DNA of 37,335 nt from Sphingopyxis sp. (GTDB lineage: Bacteria > Pseudomonadota > Alphaproteobacteria > Sphingomonadales > Sphingomonadaceae), in assembly GCA_016463225.1 (NCBI GenBank), contig JAEMRT010000015.1:1-37335 (forward strand), in the 5' to 3' direction. This document shows, one piece after another, positions 7,168 to 15,608 of the stretch. The position numbers and the translations under genes were made by a program. How positions within the stretch are numbered: the stretch's first letter is position 1; the number at the start of each line of letters is the position of its first letter. A model generated the notes under the pieces. That model was not told where the DNA came from, ran no database searches, and worked only from the letters and a program-made list of their open reading frames with translations.

Positions 7168-8571
7168 TCAATCGCCCGTCAAAATCCGATCGACCAGCTG
7201 CTTCACCGTCGGGGTGAAGTTGTTCGAATAAAAGGGATCGGTCTTGAAATTGAACGCGGCGTGGCCCGCAAACATCAGATTTTGTTCGGGATCGCCGCCG
7301 TGCGCGATGTCCTGCAGCGTCTTCTGGATGCAGAAGCTGCGCGGGTCGGCGAGGTAACCGGTGGTGTAATCGTCATGGTCCTTCCACGACGAAAAGCCGC
7401 AATGCGACAGACAGCCCATGCAGTCGGTCTGGTCCTTGCGGATCACCGCCTTGTCGGCCTCGGTGACGAACACCACGGTGTTGTCGGGGGTCTTCAGCGC
7501 ATCGGTATAACCTTCGGCCGCCCAGTCGCGCGCGCGGGCGCGGTCGTGCGGGGTGACCCAGAAATTCTTGCCCTTCACCCCAACGTCGAGCTGGACGATA
7601 TGATCGCCAGCTTCCTGCTTCGAGTACGGAATCTGGCGTTCCGAGCGTGCTTCGAGGTCGCGCAGGAAGGGCGTGCGCACCGCGCTCGAGTAAAAGCCGG
7701 TCGGCGAAAAGCGGTGCAAAAGCACATCGCCGTCGTCGAGGGTGCGGAGGCGGTCCTTCCACGCTTGCGGGATCGGGCTTTCTTCGGTCAGCAGCGGGCG
7801 GGTACCGTATTGAAAGACGATCTGGCCGAGTTCGGGGTTGTCGATCCAGTTTTCCCAGTCGCGCAGATACCAGACGCCACCGGCCATAACGATCGGCACA
7901 GTATCGGCGATGCCTTCGGCGCGCATCGTTTCGCGCACCGCGGCAACGCGCGGGTACGGATCCTGCGGCACCAGCGGATCTTCGGCGTTCGACAGGCCGT
8001 TGTGACCGCCGGCCAGCCAGGGATCCTCATACACCACCGCGCCCAGCAGATGCGGCACCTTGTGATAGGCGCGTTTCCACAGCGCGCGGAAGGCGCGCGC
8101 CGAGCTGATGATCGGCAGATACATGACATTGTGGCGCTCGGCGATTTCGCTGAGCTTGTACGGCATCCCGGCGCCGCAGGTGACCCCGGCGACCATGCCC
8201 TTGGTCCGCGCCAGCACACCCTCGAGGATTTGCTGCGCGCCACCCATTTCCCAGAGCACGTTGATGTTGATCGCGCCCTTGCCGCCCGACACTTCATAGG
8301 CGCGCTCGACCTGGGCGACGGCGCCCTCGATGCCGTAGTGGATCAGCTCTTCATGGCGTTCCTTGCGGGTCAGTGACTTGTAAACCTGCGGGACGATCTT
8401 GCCCTCGGCGTCATAACTGTCGGCGTTGACCGCCGACACGGTGCCGATACCACCCGCCGCGGCCCATGCGCCGCTCGACATATGGTTGGTCGCCGACACG
8501 CCTTTACCGCCCTCGACCAACGGCCAGACTTCACGTCCGCCGTAAAGGATGGGCTTCAATCCTTTGAACAT
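7168..8571 (-). CDS. nitronate monooxygenase-like FMN flavoprotein with C-terminal cysteine cluster
   Basis: This 467-residue protein belongs to the NAD(P)H-dependent flavin oxidoreductase/nitronate monooxygenase family, a TIM barrel binding FMN. Family-like segments are GVSATNHMSSGAWAAAGG near the N-terminus, GVTCGAGMPYKLSE, and PIVMAGGVW before the phosphate-binding region. It is about 100 residues longer than typical members. The extra C-terminal part carries CMGCLSHCGFSSW (Cys384, Cys387, Cys391) and a further Cys414, possibly a metal or Fe-S site. The start at 8571 follows AGAGAAAGAG; a longer frame to 8658 adds an Arg-rich leader that looks non-coding. It lies 102 bp downstream of the glycosyltransferase gene. 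Confidence 0.8.
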   Translation of the reverse strand: MFKGLKPILYGGREVWPLVEGGKGVSATNHMSSGAWAAAGGIGTVSAVNADSYDAEGKIVPQVYKSLTRKERHEELIHYGIEGAVAQVERAYEVSGGKGAININVLWEMGGAQQILEGVLARTKGMVAGVTCGAGMPYKLSEIAERHNVMYLPIISSARAFRALWKRAYHKVPHLLGAVVYEDPWLAGGHNGLSNAEDPLVPQDPYPRVAAVRETMRAEGIADTVPIVMAGGVWYLRDWENWIDNPELGQIVFQYGTRPLLTEESPIPQAWKDRLRTLDDGDVLLHRFSPTGFYSSAVRTPFLRDLEARSERQIPYSKQEAGDHIVQLDVGVKGKNFWVTPHDRARARDWAAEGYTDALKTPDNTVVFVTEADKAVIRKDQTDCMGCLSHCGFSSWKDHDDYTTGYLADPRSFCIQKTLQDIAHGGDPEQNLMFAGHAAFNFKTDPFYSNNFTPTVKQLVDRILTGD

Positions 8572-8673
8572 TTTAGATCTCTTTCTCTCCACCGGCCGTC
8601 CACTTTCCGGCCAGTCCCCATGCCGGTTCCGTAAGCGGAAGCGCGCGGCGAAAGTCAATGGTTCCGCGGCTGG

Positions 8674-9816
8674 CTAGCCCGCAAAGAGGCGTCGGCCTTT
8701 GAGCGCCCGACCATAGAGATTTTCATACGCCGCGACCATCGCCGATTCGTCGAAACGCTCTGCAGCGACGCGCCGGTTCGCGGCGCCAACCCGTGCGCGT
8801 AGGTCGGGATCGGCAACCAGTTGGGCTAGTGCGACGCGAAACGCCGTCTCGTCGGCGGCGATAAAGTGCCGGTTGCCGGGTGCGACCATCGCGGCAACAT
8901 CGCCAACATCGGGGCTGACCACCGGCAAACCCGCCGCCATCGCCTCGATCACGGCGATCGGCGCCTGCTCGCTCTGCGACGACAGCGCGAGCAGATCGAA
9001 ATGGCCGATCCAGCACGCCGGCTCGGCCATGAACCCCGGCATCACGAGTCGATCGGCGGTCCCGCAGGACTCCGCTTCTGCGGCGATGGCGGCGCGTTCC
9101 GGCCCTTCGCCGACGATGACCAGCCGGACATTGGTGGGCAAAGTCGCAACCGCACGGACGAGCCGCGGCAGATCTTTGACCTTCCGCAGCCCAGCAACTG
9201 TGCCGATGACAACCTCACCTTCGCGGCGTTCGAACCCCGGAATCGCAACCGATGGTTCGGCTTCATACGCCGCCGCGTCGATCCCGTTGCGGATGAGCAC
9301 CGTCCGCCGCCGCGCGCCCCATTCGTCCGCCGCGATCCGCTCGAGCAGGGCCGAAGGCACCACCAGCGCCCCGGCGGTCGGCAGCGCGAGGCGGCGAAAG
9401 CCGTTGCGCTTCCAGTTGCGCCGGACGCTCTCATCCTCGTTGAACCCATCCTCATGATGGATCAGCGGCGGCAGATCGCGGAACGGCGCAAAGACGCGGT
9501 GCGCCATCACCCCGTCCATCGACCCCCAATTATAGCTCAGCACCAAGTCGAACTGCTGCATATAGCGCGCCAGATTGCGGTAGCGTGCCAGCCCCGGCTT
9601 GCCGTGCAGCGGCGGCGCGTCGGCAGGAAATTCGACGTCGATCGCGGGATCGATCGCGTCACGCGCGCCCATCGCCTCGGGCACCGCCGACAAGATGGTG
9701 TGGCGGGCGCGTGGCCCCATCAGATTCATCAGCCGCACCGCGCGCGCTTCCTTGCCCCCCAGCGAGAAACTGGAATGGAGGTGGAGCAGCCGCGCGGGAG
9801 CCGTCGCGCCGATCAC
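8674..9816 (-). CDS. GT4-type glycosyltransferase
   Basis: This is a cytoplasmic or membrane-associated sugar transferase with the GT-B fold. The N-terminal acceptor half begins LLHLHSSFSLGGKEARA, as in many family 4 enzymes. The C-terminal donor half has VIGTVAGLRKVKDLPRLVRA, VIVGEGPER, and the E-x7-E signature EQAPIAVIEAMAAGLPVV. I choose the GTG at 9816 (380 residues): it forms a GTGA overlap with the stop of the hydrolase gene and has GGAG 11 nt upstream. A GTG at 9840 is the alternative. Use in exopolysaccharide or glycolipid synthesis is plausible, but no other polysaccharide genes are nearby. Confidence 0.85.
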   Translation of the reverse strand: MIGATAPARLLHLHSSFSLGGKEARAVRLMNLMGPRARHTILSAVPEAMGARDAIDPAIDVEFPADAPPLHGKPGLARYRNLARYMQQFDLVLSYNWGSMDGVMAHRVFAPFRDLPPLIHHEDGFNEDESVRRNWKRNGFRRLALPTAGALVVPSALLERIAADEWGARRRTVLIRNGIDAAAYEAEPSVAIPGFERREGEVVIGTVAGLRKVKDLPRLVRAVATLPTNVRLVIVGEGPERAAIAAEAESCGTADRLVMPGFMAEPACWIGHFDLLALSSQSEQAPIAVIEAMAAGLPVVSPDVGDVAAMVAPGNRHFIAADETAFRVALAQLVADPDLRARVGAANRRVAAERFDESAMVAAYENLYGRALKGRRLFAG

Positions 9817-10748
9817 GCGGCAGGCAGCTCCGCCAGCCACGCGTCGATCGCCGCGACCGCTTCGGGCTCGTCCAGCGTCGGGGCATGACCGACCCCTGGC
9901 ACCTCGACCAGCTGCGCTTGCGGCAGCGCGGCAATCATCTTTTCACCCGCCGACCGCGCCAAGATATCTGACAATTCGCCGCGCAAGATCAGCAAAGGGA
10001 CAGCGCCAAGCGCGCGATAGACCGGCCACATGTCGAACGCTGCCTCGCCGCCGGTCACGCGCAAAGGCGCCGCGATCTGCTTGTCATAATCGGTGACGAT
10101 CCGCCCTTCGGGGGTCAACCGGTGGGTACGTTTAGTGAGCCGCAGCCAGTCGTGAATGGCATAATGTGGATAGATCGCGCCGTTAAGCTCGGAAAAGGCG
10201 CGCGCCGCGTGCATCCATGTCGGCTGACTGCCGCCCGCCCCGATATAATCGCGGATCCGCTCAAGCCCGCTCGTCTGGAGTTCGGGGCCAACATCGTTGA
10301 GCACCGCGCCGACCAGCCGCCCGGGCAGCGTTGCCGCCATCAGCATCGACACCAGCCCGCCCAGCGACGTGCCGATCGTCGCAAAGCGATCGATGCCGAG
10401 TTCGTCGAGCAGCGCGACGACATCCTGAACATAGGTCAGCGGCACATAGGTCATCGGATCCTTGGCATAAGCGCTTTCGCCGCGGCCGCGAAATTCGATG
10501 ACGATCGTCCTGCGGTGGCGGGCGACATGCGGCGCCAGTGCCTCGAAATCACGCGCATTGCGCGCCAAGCCCGGCATGCACAGCACGGGCGGCGCCATAT
10601 CGGCCCCCTCTGGCCCTGCATAAACGCGCGCATGCAGCCGCACGCCGTCGCCCGACCACCAATATTGGTCCGACCAGTCGCGGCGCCCGTCCTGCTTTGC
10701 CTCCTGCTTGGCCAAAATGGCGAATCCCCTTGGTTCGTGTCCTGGCAT
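9813..10748 (-). CDS. alpha/beta hydrolase
   Basis: This 311-residue alpha/beta-fold hydrolase has its nucleophile Ser128 in GTSLGG, a likely acid Asp261 (GELSDIL) and the base His288 in GVGHAPTLDEP. The oxyanion region is CMPGLARNARDF. The family includes esterases, C-C hydrolases and lactonases, and nothing here fixes the substrate. The stop codon overlaps the GTG start of the glycosyltransferase by 4 bp, so the two are probably translated together. A TTG start 33 bp downstream with an AAGGGGA site is an alternative. It is divergent from astD. Confidence 0.85.
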   Translation of the reverse strand: MPGHEPRGFAILAKQEAKQDGRRDWSDQYWWSGDGVRLHARVYAGPEGADMAPPVLCMPGLARNARDFEALAPHVARHRRTIVIEFRGRGESAYAKDPMTYVPLTYVQDVVALLDELGIDRFATIGTSLGGLVSMLMAATLPGRLVGAVLNDVGPELQTSGLERIRDYIGAGGSQPTWMHAARAFSELNGAIYPHYAIHDWLRLTKRTHRLTPEGRIVTDYDKQIAAPLRVTGGEAAFDMWPVYRALGAVPLLILRGELSDILARSAGEKMIAALPQAQLVEVPGVGHAPTLDEPEAVAAIDAWLAELPAA

Positions 10749-10872
10749 GTCCCGGCGCCCGGAACCCGGTTGCGTCTATCGCCAACCAGGCCGCGCGGTG
10801 CAAGCAATCCGTCATACCATGCCGCAGCGCAGGTTGCCGCCACAGGCTTTCGCCGATAAGACCCGATCGACC

Positions 10873-12318
10873 ATGAGCGACACCCTGCTTTCATTCGAAC
10901 CCGCAACCGGCGAAGAGCTGTGGCGCGGCGCGGTCAGCAATGTCGATGACGAGGTGGCCATTGCGCGGGGTGCCTGGCCCGAATGGGCGGCCAAAGCCGT
11001 CACCTTCCGCACCGAAACGCTGCGCCGCTTTGCCGATCGGGTCAAAGCCGAAGGCGAAGTGCTCGCCGACCTGATCGCGCGCGAAACCGGCAAGCCGTTA
11101 TGGGAAGCGCGCACCGAGGTCGAATCAGTCGTGGCCAAGGTCGATATTTCGGTGAAATCCTATGGCGAACGCACCCCGAACCGGCGGATTGAGGGCGCGA
11201 TGGGGCTGCGCAACGCGGTGCGCCACAAACCGCATGGCGCGCTGGCGGTGCTCGGGCCGTATAATTTTCCCGCCCATTTGCCGAACGGCCATATCGTCCC
11301 GGCGCTGATCGCGGGCAATTCGGTGCTGTTCAAGCCGTCCGAAAAAACCCCCGCGGTCGGCGCCAAGCTGGTCGAGCTGTTCCACAGCGCCGGGGTGCCG
11401 CAGGAGGTGTTGCGGCTGATCATCGGCGGCCCCGACACGGGCAAGGCGCTGGCCGGGCATCAAGGCATCGACGGCCTGCTGTTCACCGGCTCGGCGCGCA
11501 CCGGGCTCGCGCTCAACCGCCAGTTCGCGGGCCAGCCGGGCAAGATGCTGGCGCTCGAAATGGGCGGCAACAACCCGATCGTCGTGTGGGATACCGCCGA
11601 CATCCGCACCGCGGCCATCATTGTCGTCCAGTCGGCGTTCCTCAGCGCCGGCCAGCGGTGCAGCAACGCGCGGCGGCTGATCGTGCGCGACACGCTGGCC
11701 GACGCGCTGATCGAAGAGGTCAAGGCGCTGACCAACCGGCTGATTGTCGACCATCCGCACGCCGATCCCGTGCCCTATATGGGGCCGGTGATCGACAACG
11801 AGGCTGCCGACGGCCTCACTGAAAGCTTTCTGATCCTGATGTCGAACGGCGGCCAGGTGATCCGCCACATGACGCGCCCGGTTCCAGGACGCCCGTTCCT
11901 CACCCCCGGCATCATCGACGTCACGTCGATGCCCGAGCGGCCCGACATCGAGCTGTTCGGTCCGTTGCTGCAAGTCATCCGCGTCGAGACGTTCGAAGCG
12001 GCAATTGCCGAGGCGAACAACACCGCCTTTGGCCTGTCGGCGGCGCTCGTCGGCGGCACGCCGCAGCTGTACGACCAGTTCTGGGCCAACGCTCGCGCCG
12101 GGATCATCAACTGGAACCGTCCGACCAACGGCGCCTCGTCCGCCGCGCCCTTTGGCGGTGTCGGCTTGTCAGGCAATCATCGCCCCAGCGCCTTCTATGC
12201 CGCAGATTATTGCGCCTATCCGGTTGCGAGCGCGGAAAGCGACGCGCTGCGCGCTTCGATCGGAGTAGGGTTGCGCGATCCCGAAGGGTCGCGACTGGTT
12301 CCCAAGAACTACAATTAG
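10873..12318 (+). CDS. astD: succinylglutamate-semialdehyde dehydrogenase
   Basis: AstD oxidises N-succinylglutamate 5-semialdehyde to N-succinylglutamate in the arginine succinyltransferase pathway. The 481-residue protein shows the AstD-like opening LSFEPATGEELWRG, the segment LGPYNFPAHLPNGHIVPALIAGN (128-149), the general base Glu229 in LEMGGNNP and the catalytic Cys263 in GQRCSNAR. The start is the ATG at 10873; an in-frame extension to 10708 overlaps the divergent hydrolase gene and is rejected. No astA, astB, astC or astE lies in the window. The ribosome site is weak. A dispersed inverted repeat follows. Confidence 0.88.
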   Translation: MSDTLLSFEPATGEELWRGAVSNVDDEVAIARGAWPEWAAKAVTFRTETLRRFADRVKAEGEVLADLIARETGKPLWEARTEVESVVAKVDISVKSYGERTPNRRIEGAMGLRNAVRHKPHGALAVLGPYNFPAHLPNGHIVPALIAGNSVLFKPSEKTPAVGAKLVELFHSAGVPQEVLRLIIGGPDTGKALAGHQGIDGLLFTGSARTGLALNRQFAGQPGKMLALEMGGNNPIVVWDTADIRTAAIIVVQSAFLSAGQRCSNARRLIVRDTLADALIEEVKALTNRLIVDHPHADPVPYMGPVIDNEAADGLTESFLILMSNGGQVIRHMTRPVPGRPFLTPGIIDVTSMPERPDIELFGPLLQVIRVETFEAAIAEANNTAFGLSAALVGGTPQLYDQFWANARAGIINWNRPTNGASSAAPFGGVGLSGNHRPSAFYAADYCAYPVASAESDALRASIGVGLRDPEGSRLVPKNYN

Positions 12319-12324
12319 CTACCC

Positions 12325-12398
12325 GTCATTGCGAGCGCAGCGAAGCAATCCAGAGTAGCGTAAACCGCTCTGGATTGCTCCGCTGCGCTCGCAATGAC
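12325..12398. repeat. dispersed inverted repeat, family B (complete copy)
   Basis: Two 31-nt arms (12325-12355 and 12368-12398) are reverse complements with a single mismatch around a 12-nt loop. The arm begins GTCATTGCGAGCGCAGCG. It sits between astD and cobA and has no coding role. Spurious reading frames through it give CERSEAIQ-like peptides, a known annotation artefact of this repeat. A half copy is at 28984. Confidence 0.85.
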
Positions 12399-12445
12399 AA
12401 GTGGAAGAATGTCGGCGCAATTTTACCTTCATCAGCGTCAATAAA

Positions 12446-12468
12446 GCCTGCTTTGCCATTCGGCAGGC
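12446..12468 (+). promoter_or_regulatory. short inverted repeat upstream of cobA
   Basis: GCCTGC (12446-12451) and GCAGGC (12463-12468) form a perfect 6-bp inverted repeat 19 bp before the cobA start. It might be an operator or leader hairpin for the sulfate-assimilation operon, but the arms are short and chance is possible. Confidence 0.25.
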
Positions 12469-12487
12469 GCGCCATCATCTATCGTGC

Positions 12488-13276
12488 ATGAAAAAGACTC
12501 TCCCCCCTGTCGGCAAATTGTGGCTGGTCGGTGCCGGTCCCGGCGACCCCGACCTGCTGACGCTGCGCGCTGCGCGGTTGCTGGCGAGCGCCGATCTCGT
12601 CGTCCATGACGGGCTGGTCGGCGACGGCGTGCTCGCACTGATCCCGGCCCATGTGGAACGGATCAGCGTCGCCAAGCAGCGCAGCCGCCACACGATGAAG
12701 CAGGAACTGATCAACGAACTTCTCGTGCGCGAAACGCTGACCGGCAAGCAGGTTGTGCGCCTGAAGGGCGGCGATCCGTTCATCTTCGGGCGCGGCGGCG
12801 AGGAACTCGATGCCGCGCGCCAAGCCGGCGTGGCGTGCGAGGTCGTCCCCGGCATCACCGCCGCGGCCGGCTGCGCCGCGCAGGCGGGCCTTCCCCTCAC
12901 CCATCGCGACGACGCCAGCGCGGTCAGCTTTGTCGCCGGCCAGTGCAAGGATCTGTCCGATCAGGACTGGTCGGGCCTCGCGGGCCAAGGCCGCACGCTC
13001 GTCATCTATATGGGCATCGCCACCGCAACCGCGATCGCCGACAAGCTGATCGCCGACGGTGTTTCGCCCGATTTGCCTGTCGCGGTGATCGAGCGCGGCA
13101 CGACCGCCGATGCGCGTGTCCTCCGCACGCTGCTGACCGACCTTGGCGATCTCGTCGCACGCGAAGCGGTGAAGAGCCCGGCGCTGATCATCGTCGGCAA
13201 GGTCGCGGCACGCGCCGACGCGCTCGACTGCCTTGGCGCTCCCGGAGTTGCCGCAAAGATAAGGGATTTCACATGA
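12488..13276 (+). CDS. cobA: uroporphyrinogen-III C-methyltransferase (SUMT)
   Basis: This enzyme methylates uroporphyrinogen III twice with S-adenosylmethionine to give precorrin-2, the precursor of siroheme. The 262-residue protein shows the family motifs VGAGPGDPDLLT (14-25), RLKGGDPFIFGRGGEE (91-106), VVPGITAA and PLTHR. There is no fused CysG dehydrogenase/ferrochelatase domain, so precorrin-2 must be finished by another protein. As first gene of the operon it supplies the cofactor of the sulfite reductase two genes downstream. Its stop overlaps the next start (ATGA). Confidence 0.93.
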   Translation: MKKTLPPVGKLWLVGAGPGDPDLLTLRAARLLASADLVVHDGLVGDGVLALIPAHVERISVAKQRSRHTMKQELINELLVRETLTGKQVVRLKGGDPFIFGRGGEELDAARQAGVACEVVPGITAAAGCAAQAGLPLTHRDDASAVSFVAGQCKDLSDQDWSGLAGQGRTLVIYMGIATATAIADKLIADGVSPDLPVAVIERGTTADARVLRTLLTDLGDLVAREAVKSPALIIVGKVAARADALDCLGAPGVAAKIRDFT

Positions 13277-13569
13277 AGCTGCTGACCGGCAACGACCTGA
13301 AAACAGGATTTGTCACCTGGTGGACCGGCGCCGACTGGTCGCTGCATATCGAGGACGCCGCCAACGTCGGCGAGGCTGGCGAGGCGATCCTCGCGGTCGA
13401 GGAAGCCGCGCGCCGTGTCAACGCGCCCTATATCATCGCTGGCGAGCAAACCGCCGACGGGCCGCGCCCCGCGCACATCAAGGACCGCATCCGCGCGCTC
13501 GGCCCGACCGTGCGCCCCGACCTGACACTAAAACCCGCCGATCCCGCGGCCGGCGACTGGGTGATCTGA
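13273..13569 (+). CDS. DUF2849 protein of the sulfate-assimilation operon
   Basis: This 98-residue cytoplasmic protein matches the DUF2849 pattern: an N-terminal TGNDLKTGFVTWW, a central helix with AEEAARRVNAPYII-like sequence, and a C-terminal DLTLKPADP. The function is not established. In alphaproteobacteria it is regularly found just before the sulfite reductase gene, as here, so a helper role in sulfite reduction is inferred from context. It overlaps cobA by 4 bp and ends 1 bp before the reductase start. Confidence 0.85.
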   Translation: MKLLTGNDLKTGFVTWWTGADWSLHIEDAANVGEAGEAILAVEEAARRVNAPYIIAGEQTADGPRPAHIKDRIRALGPTVRPDLTLKPADPAAGDWVI

Positions 13570-13570
13570 C

Positions 13571-15202
13571 ATGTATAAATATGACGAATATGACCAGCAG
13601 ATGGTCGATGCCCGTGTCGCCGAGTTTGCCGATCAGGTGAAGCGCCGCCTGGCGGGCGAAATCACCGAGGATCAGTTCAAGCCGCTGCGGCTGATGAACG
13701 GCCTCTATCTTCAGCTCCACGCCTATATGCTGCGTGTCGCGGTGCCTTATGGCACGCTCGATGGCCGTCAGATGCGGATGCTCGCGCACATCGCGCGCAA
13801 ATATGACCGCGATTACGGCCATTTCACCACGCGCCAGAACATCCAGTATAACTGGATCAAGCTGGAGGATGCTCCGGCGATCCTCGCCGATCTGGCATCG
13901 GTCGAGATGCATGCGATCCAGACCAGCGGCAATTGCATCCGCAACATCAGCTCGGATCAGTGGGCGGGTGCCGCCGCCGACGAGTTGACCGATCCGCGTC
14001 CATGGGCCGAACTGCTCCGCCAATGGTCGAGCTTCCACCCCGAATTCAGCTATTTGCCGCGCAAGTTCAAGATCGCGGTGATTGCGGCTGAGGAAGATCG
14101 CGCCGCGATGCGCCTCCACGACATCGGCATCCAGATCGTCGAAAAAGACGGCGTCCACGGCGCCGCTTTCTATGTCGGCGGCGGCATGGGCCGCACCCCG
14201 ATGATCGCGCCGCTGATCAAGGATTTCGTGCCGCTAGACGATCTGCTCAGCTACACCGAAGCGTGCCTGCGCGTGTACAACCGCTATGGTCGCCGCGACA
14301 ATATCTACAAGGCGCGGATCAAGATATTGATCCATGAACTCGGTGCCGACGAATATCGCCGCCAGGTCGATGAAGAATGGGCGCATGTAAAATCGCTCGG
14401 CATCGATCCGCCGAAGGCCGAATTCGATCGCATCGCGGCGCAGTTCGCGCTGCCGCCGCTCGATGCGGCGGCGCCCGACGCCATCGATCGCAGCGACCCC
14501 GACTTCGCGGTCTGGGCCGATCAGAATGTCGCCAAGCACAAGGTGCCGGGCCATGCGATCGTCAACATCAGCCTGAAACCGCTCGGCGGCATCCCCGGCG
14601 ACGCATCGTCGTCGCAGATTGACCTCATGGCCGACCTTGCCGAACGCTACAGCCATGACGAACTGCGCGTCACCCACGCGCAGAACATCGTGCTGCCGCA
14701 CGTCCGCAAGGCCGATCTTTACGCAATCTGGCAGGCGCTCGACGCCGCCGGGCTCGCGACGCCGAACCTCGACCTGATCAGCGACATCATCGCCTGCCCG
14801 GGGCTCGACTATTGCAGCCTCGCCAACGCGCGCTCGATCCCGGTTGCGCAGAAGATTGCGCATCGCTTCGCCGATCCGACGCGCCAGCGCGACCTTGGCG
14901 AGCTGAAGCTCAAGATTTCGGGCTGCATCAACGCCTGCGGCCACCATCATGCCGGCCACATCGGCATCCTGGGGGTCGACCGCAAAGGCACCGAAAATTA
15001 CCAGCTCTTGCTCGGCGGTTCGGGCGCCGAGGATGTGTCGCTCGGCACGATCACCGGCCCCGGCTTCGACGAGGACGGCATCGTCGATGCGATCGAACGC
15101 GTGACCGACAAATATCTTGCGACACGCACCGACGGCGAACGCTTCGTCGACACCTATCGCCGTGTCGGCATGGCGCCGTTCAAGGAGGCGATCTATGGTT
15201 GA
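13571..15202 (+). CDS. cysI: sulfite (or nitrite) reductase, siroheme/4Fe-4S hemoprotein
   Basis: This cytoplasmic hemoprotein carries out a six-electron reduction, here most likely sulfite to sulfide. The 543-residue protein has the two-fold repeated ferredoxin-like/siroheme architecture: FTTRQNIQYNWI (about 86-97) and a second half ending in the cofactor motif. The cluster ligands are Cys409 and Cys415 (CPGLDYC) and Cys452 and Cys456 (CINAC). Its place between cobA and cysH favours sulfite over nitrite. No CysJ-type flavoprotein is adjacent, so electrons may come from ferredoxin. The last 8 bp overlap the next gene. Confidence 0.9.
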   Translation: MYKYDEYDQQMVDARVAEFADQVKRRLAGEITEDQFKPLRLMNGLYLQLHAYMLRVAVPYGTLDGRQMRMLAHIARKYDRDYGHFTTRQNIQYNWIKLEDAPAILADLASVEMHAIQTSGNCIRNISSDQWAGAAADELTDPRPWAELLRQWSSFHPEFSYLPRKFKIAVIAAEEDRAAMRLHDIGIQIVEKDGVHGAAFYVGGGMGRTPMIAPLIKDFVPLDDLLSYTEACLRVYNRYGRRDNIYKARIKILIHELGADEYRRQVDEEWAHVKSLGIDPPKAEFDRIAAQFALPPLDAAAPDAIDRSDPDFAVWADQNVAKHKVPGHAIVNISLKPLGGIPGDASSSQIDLMADLAERYSHDELRVTHAQNIVLPHVRKADLYAIWQALDAAGLATPNLDLISDIIACPGLDYCSLANARSIPVAQKIAHRFADPTRQRDLGELKLKISGCINACGHHHAGHIGILGVDRKGTENYQLLLGGSGAEDVSLGTITGPGFDEDGIVDAIERVTDKYLATRTDGERFVDTYRRVGMAPFKEAIYG

Positions 15203-15608
15203 GCATCTGCAAGCCGATGGCGAGGAACCCTGCGTCACCCTCGACGCCTTTCTCGACCAGTCGAACGCGACTGCGGTGCGGCTCGAATCCGATGAGGATG
15301 CACGCGCGCTGATCCCGCATCTCGATCGGCTCAAGCTGATTGAGGTCGCCTTTCCCAAATTCCGCGATGGCCGCGGCTATTCCTCGGCGCGCATCCTGCG
15401 CGAGGCGGGCTATACCGGTGAACTGCGCGCGCAGGGCGACGTCCTGGTCGACCAGATCGGCTATCTGAAACGCTGCGGCTTCGACAGCTTCGCACCCGAA
15501 AAGGATCTGAACCCAGCCGATGTCGAGGCGGCGCTGTCGCGCTGGCCCGAACATTATCAGGGCGCCGCCGATGGCGCGGTGCCTATCTGGAAATTGCGGC
15601 ATGGGTAA
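15195..15608 (+). CDS. DUF934 protein of the sulfate-assimilation operon
   Basis: This 137-residue protein fits DUF934, with FPKFRDGRGYSSARILRE in the middle and DQIGYLKRCGFDSF afterwards, the conserved core of the family. Its biochemical role is not known; its constant association with sulfite reductase and CysH suggests support of electron supply or assembly. The ATG at 15195 lies inside the end of the reductase gene (8-bp overlap) with AAGGAGG 6 nt before it. It overlaps cysH by another 8 bp. Confidence 0.88.
   Translation: MVEHLQADGEEPCVTLDAFLDQSNATAVRLESDEDARALIPHLDRLKLIEVAFPKFRDGRGYSSARILREAGYTGELRAQGDVLVDQIGYLKRCGFDSFAPEKDLNPADVEAALSRWPEHYQGAADGAVPIWKLRHG

Noticed and set aside
11125-11973. 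Minus-strand frame of 282 codons opposite astD
   Set aside because: Antisense shadow with Arg/Asp/His-rich composition and no start context.
12325-12398. Possible CRISPR or attachment site because of the strong inverted arms
   Set aside because: There is only one pair of arms with no regular spacers, no cas genes and no integrase; it is a dispersed palindromic repeat.
12210-12491. Reading frame with CERSEAIQ-like and LLRCARND-like sequence
   Set aside because: Produced by the family B inverted repeat; a well-known spurious annotation, and it overlaps astD and the cobA leader.
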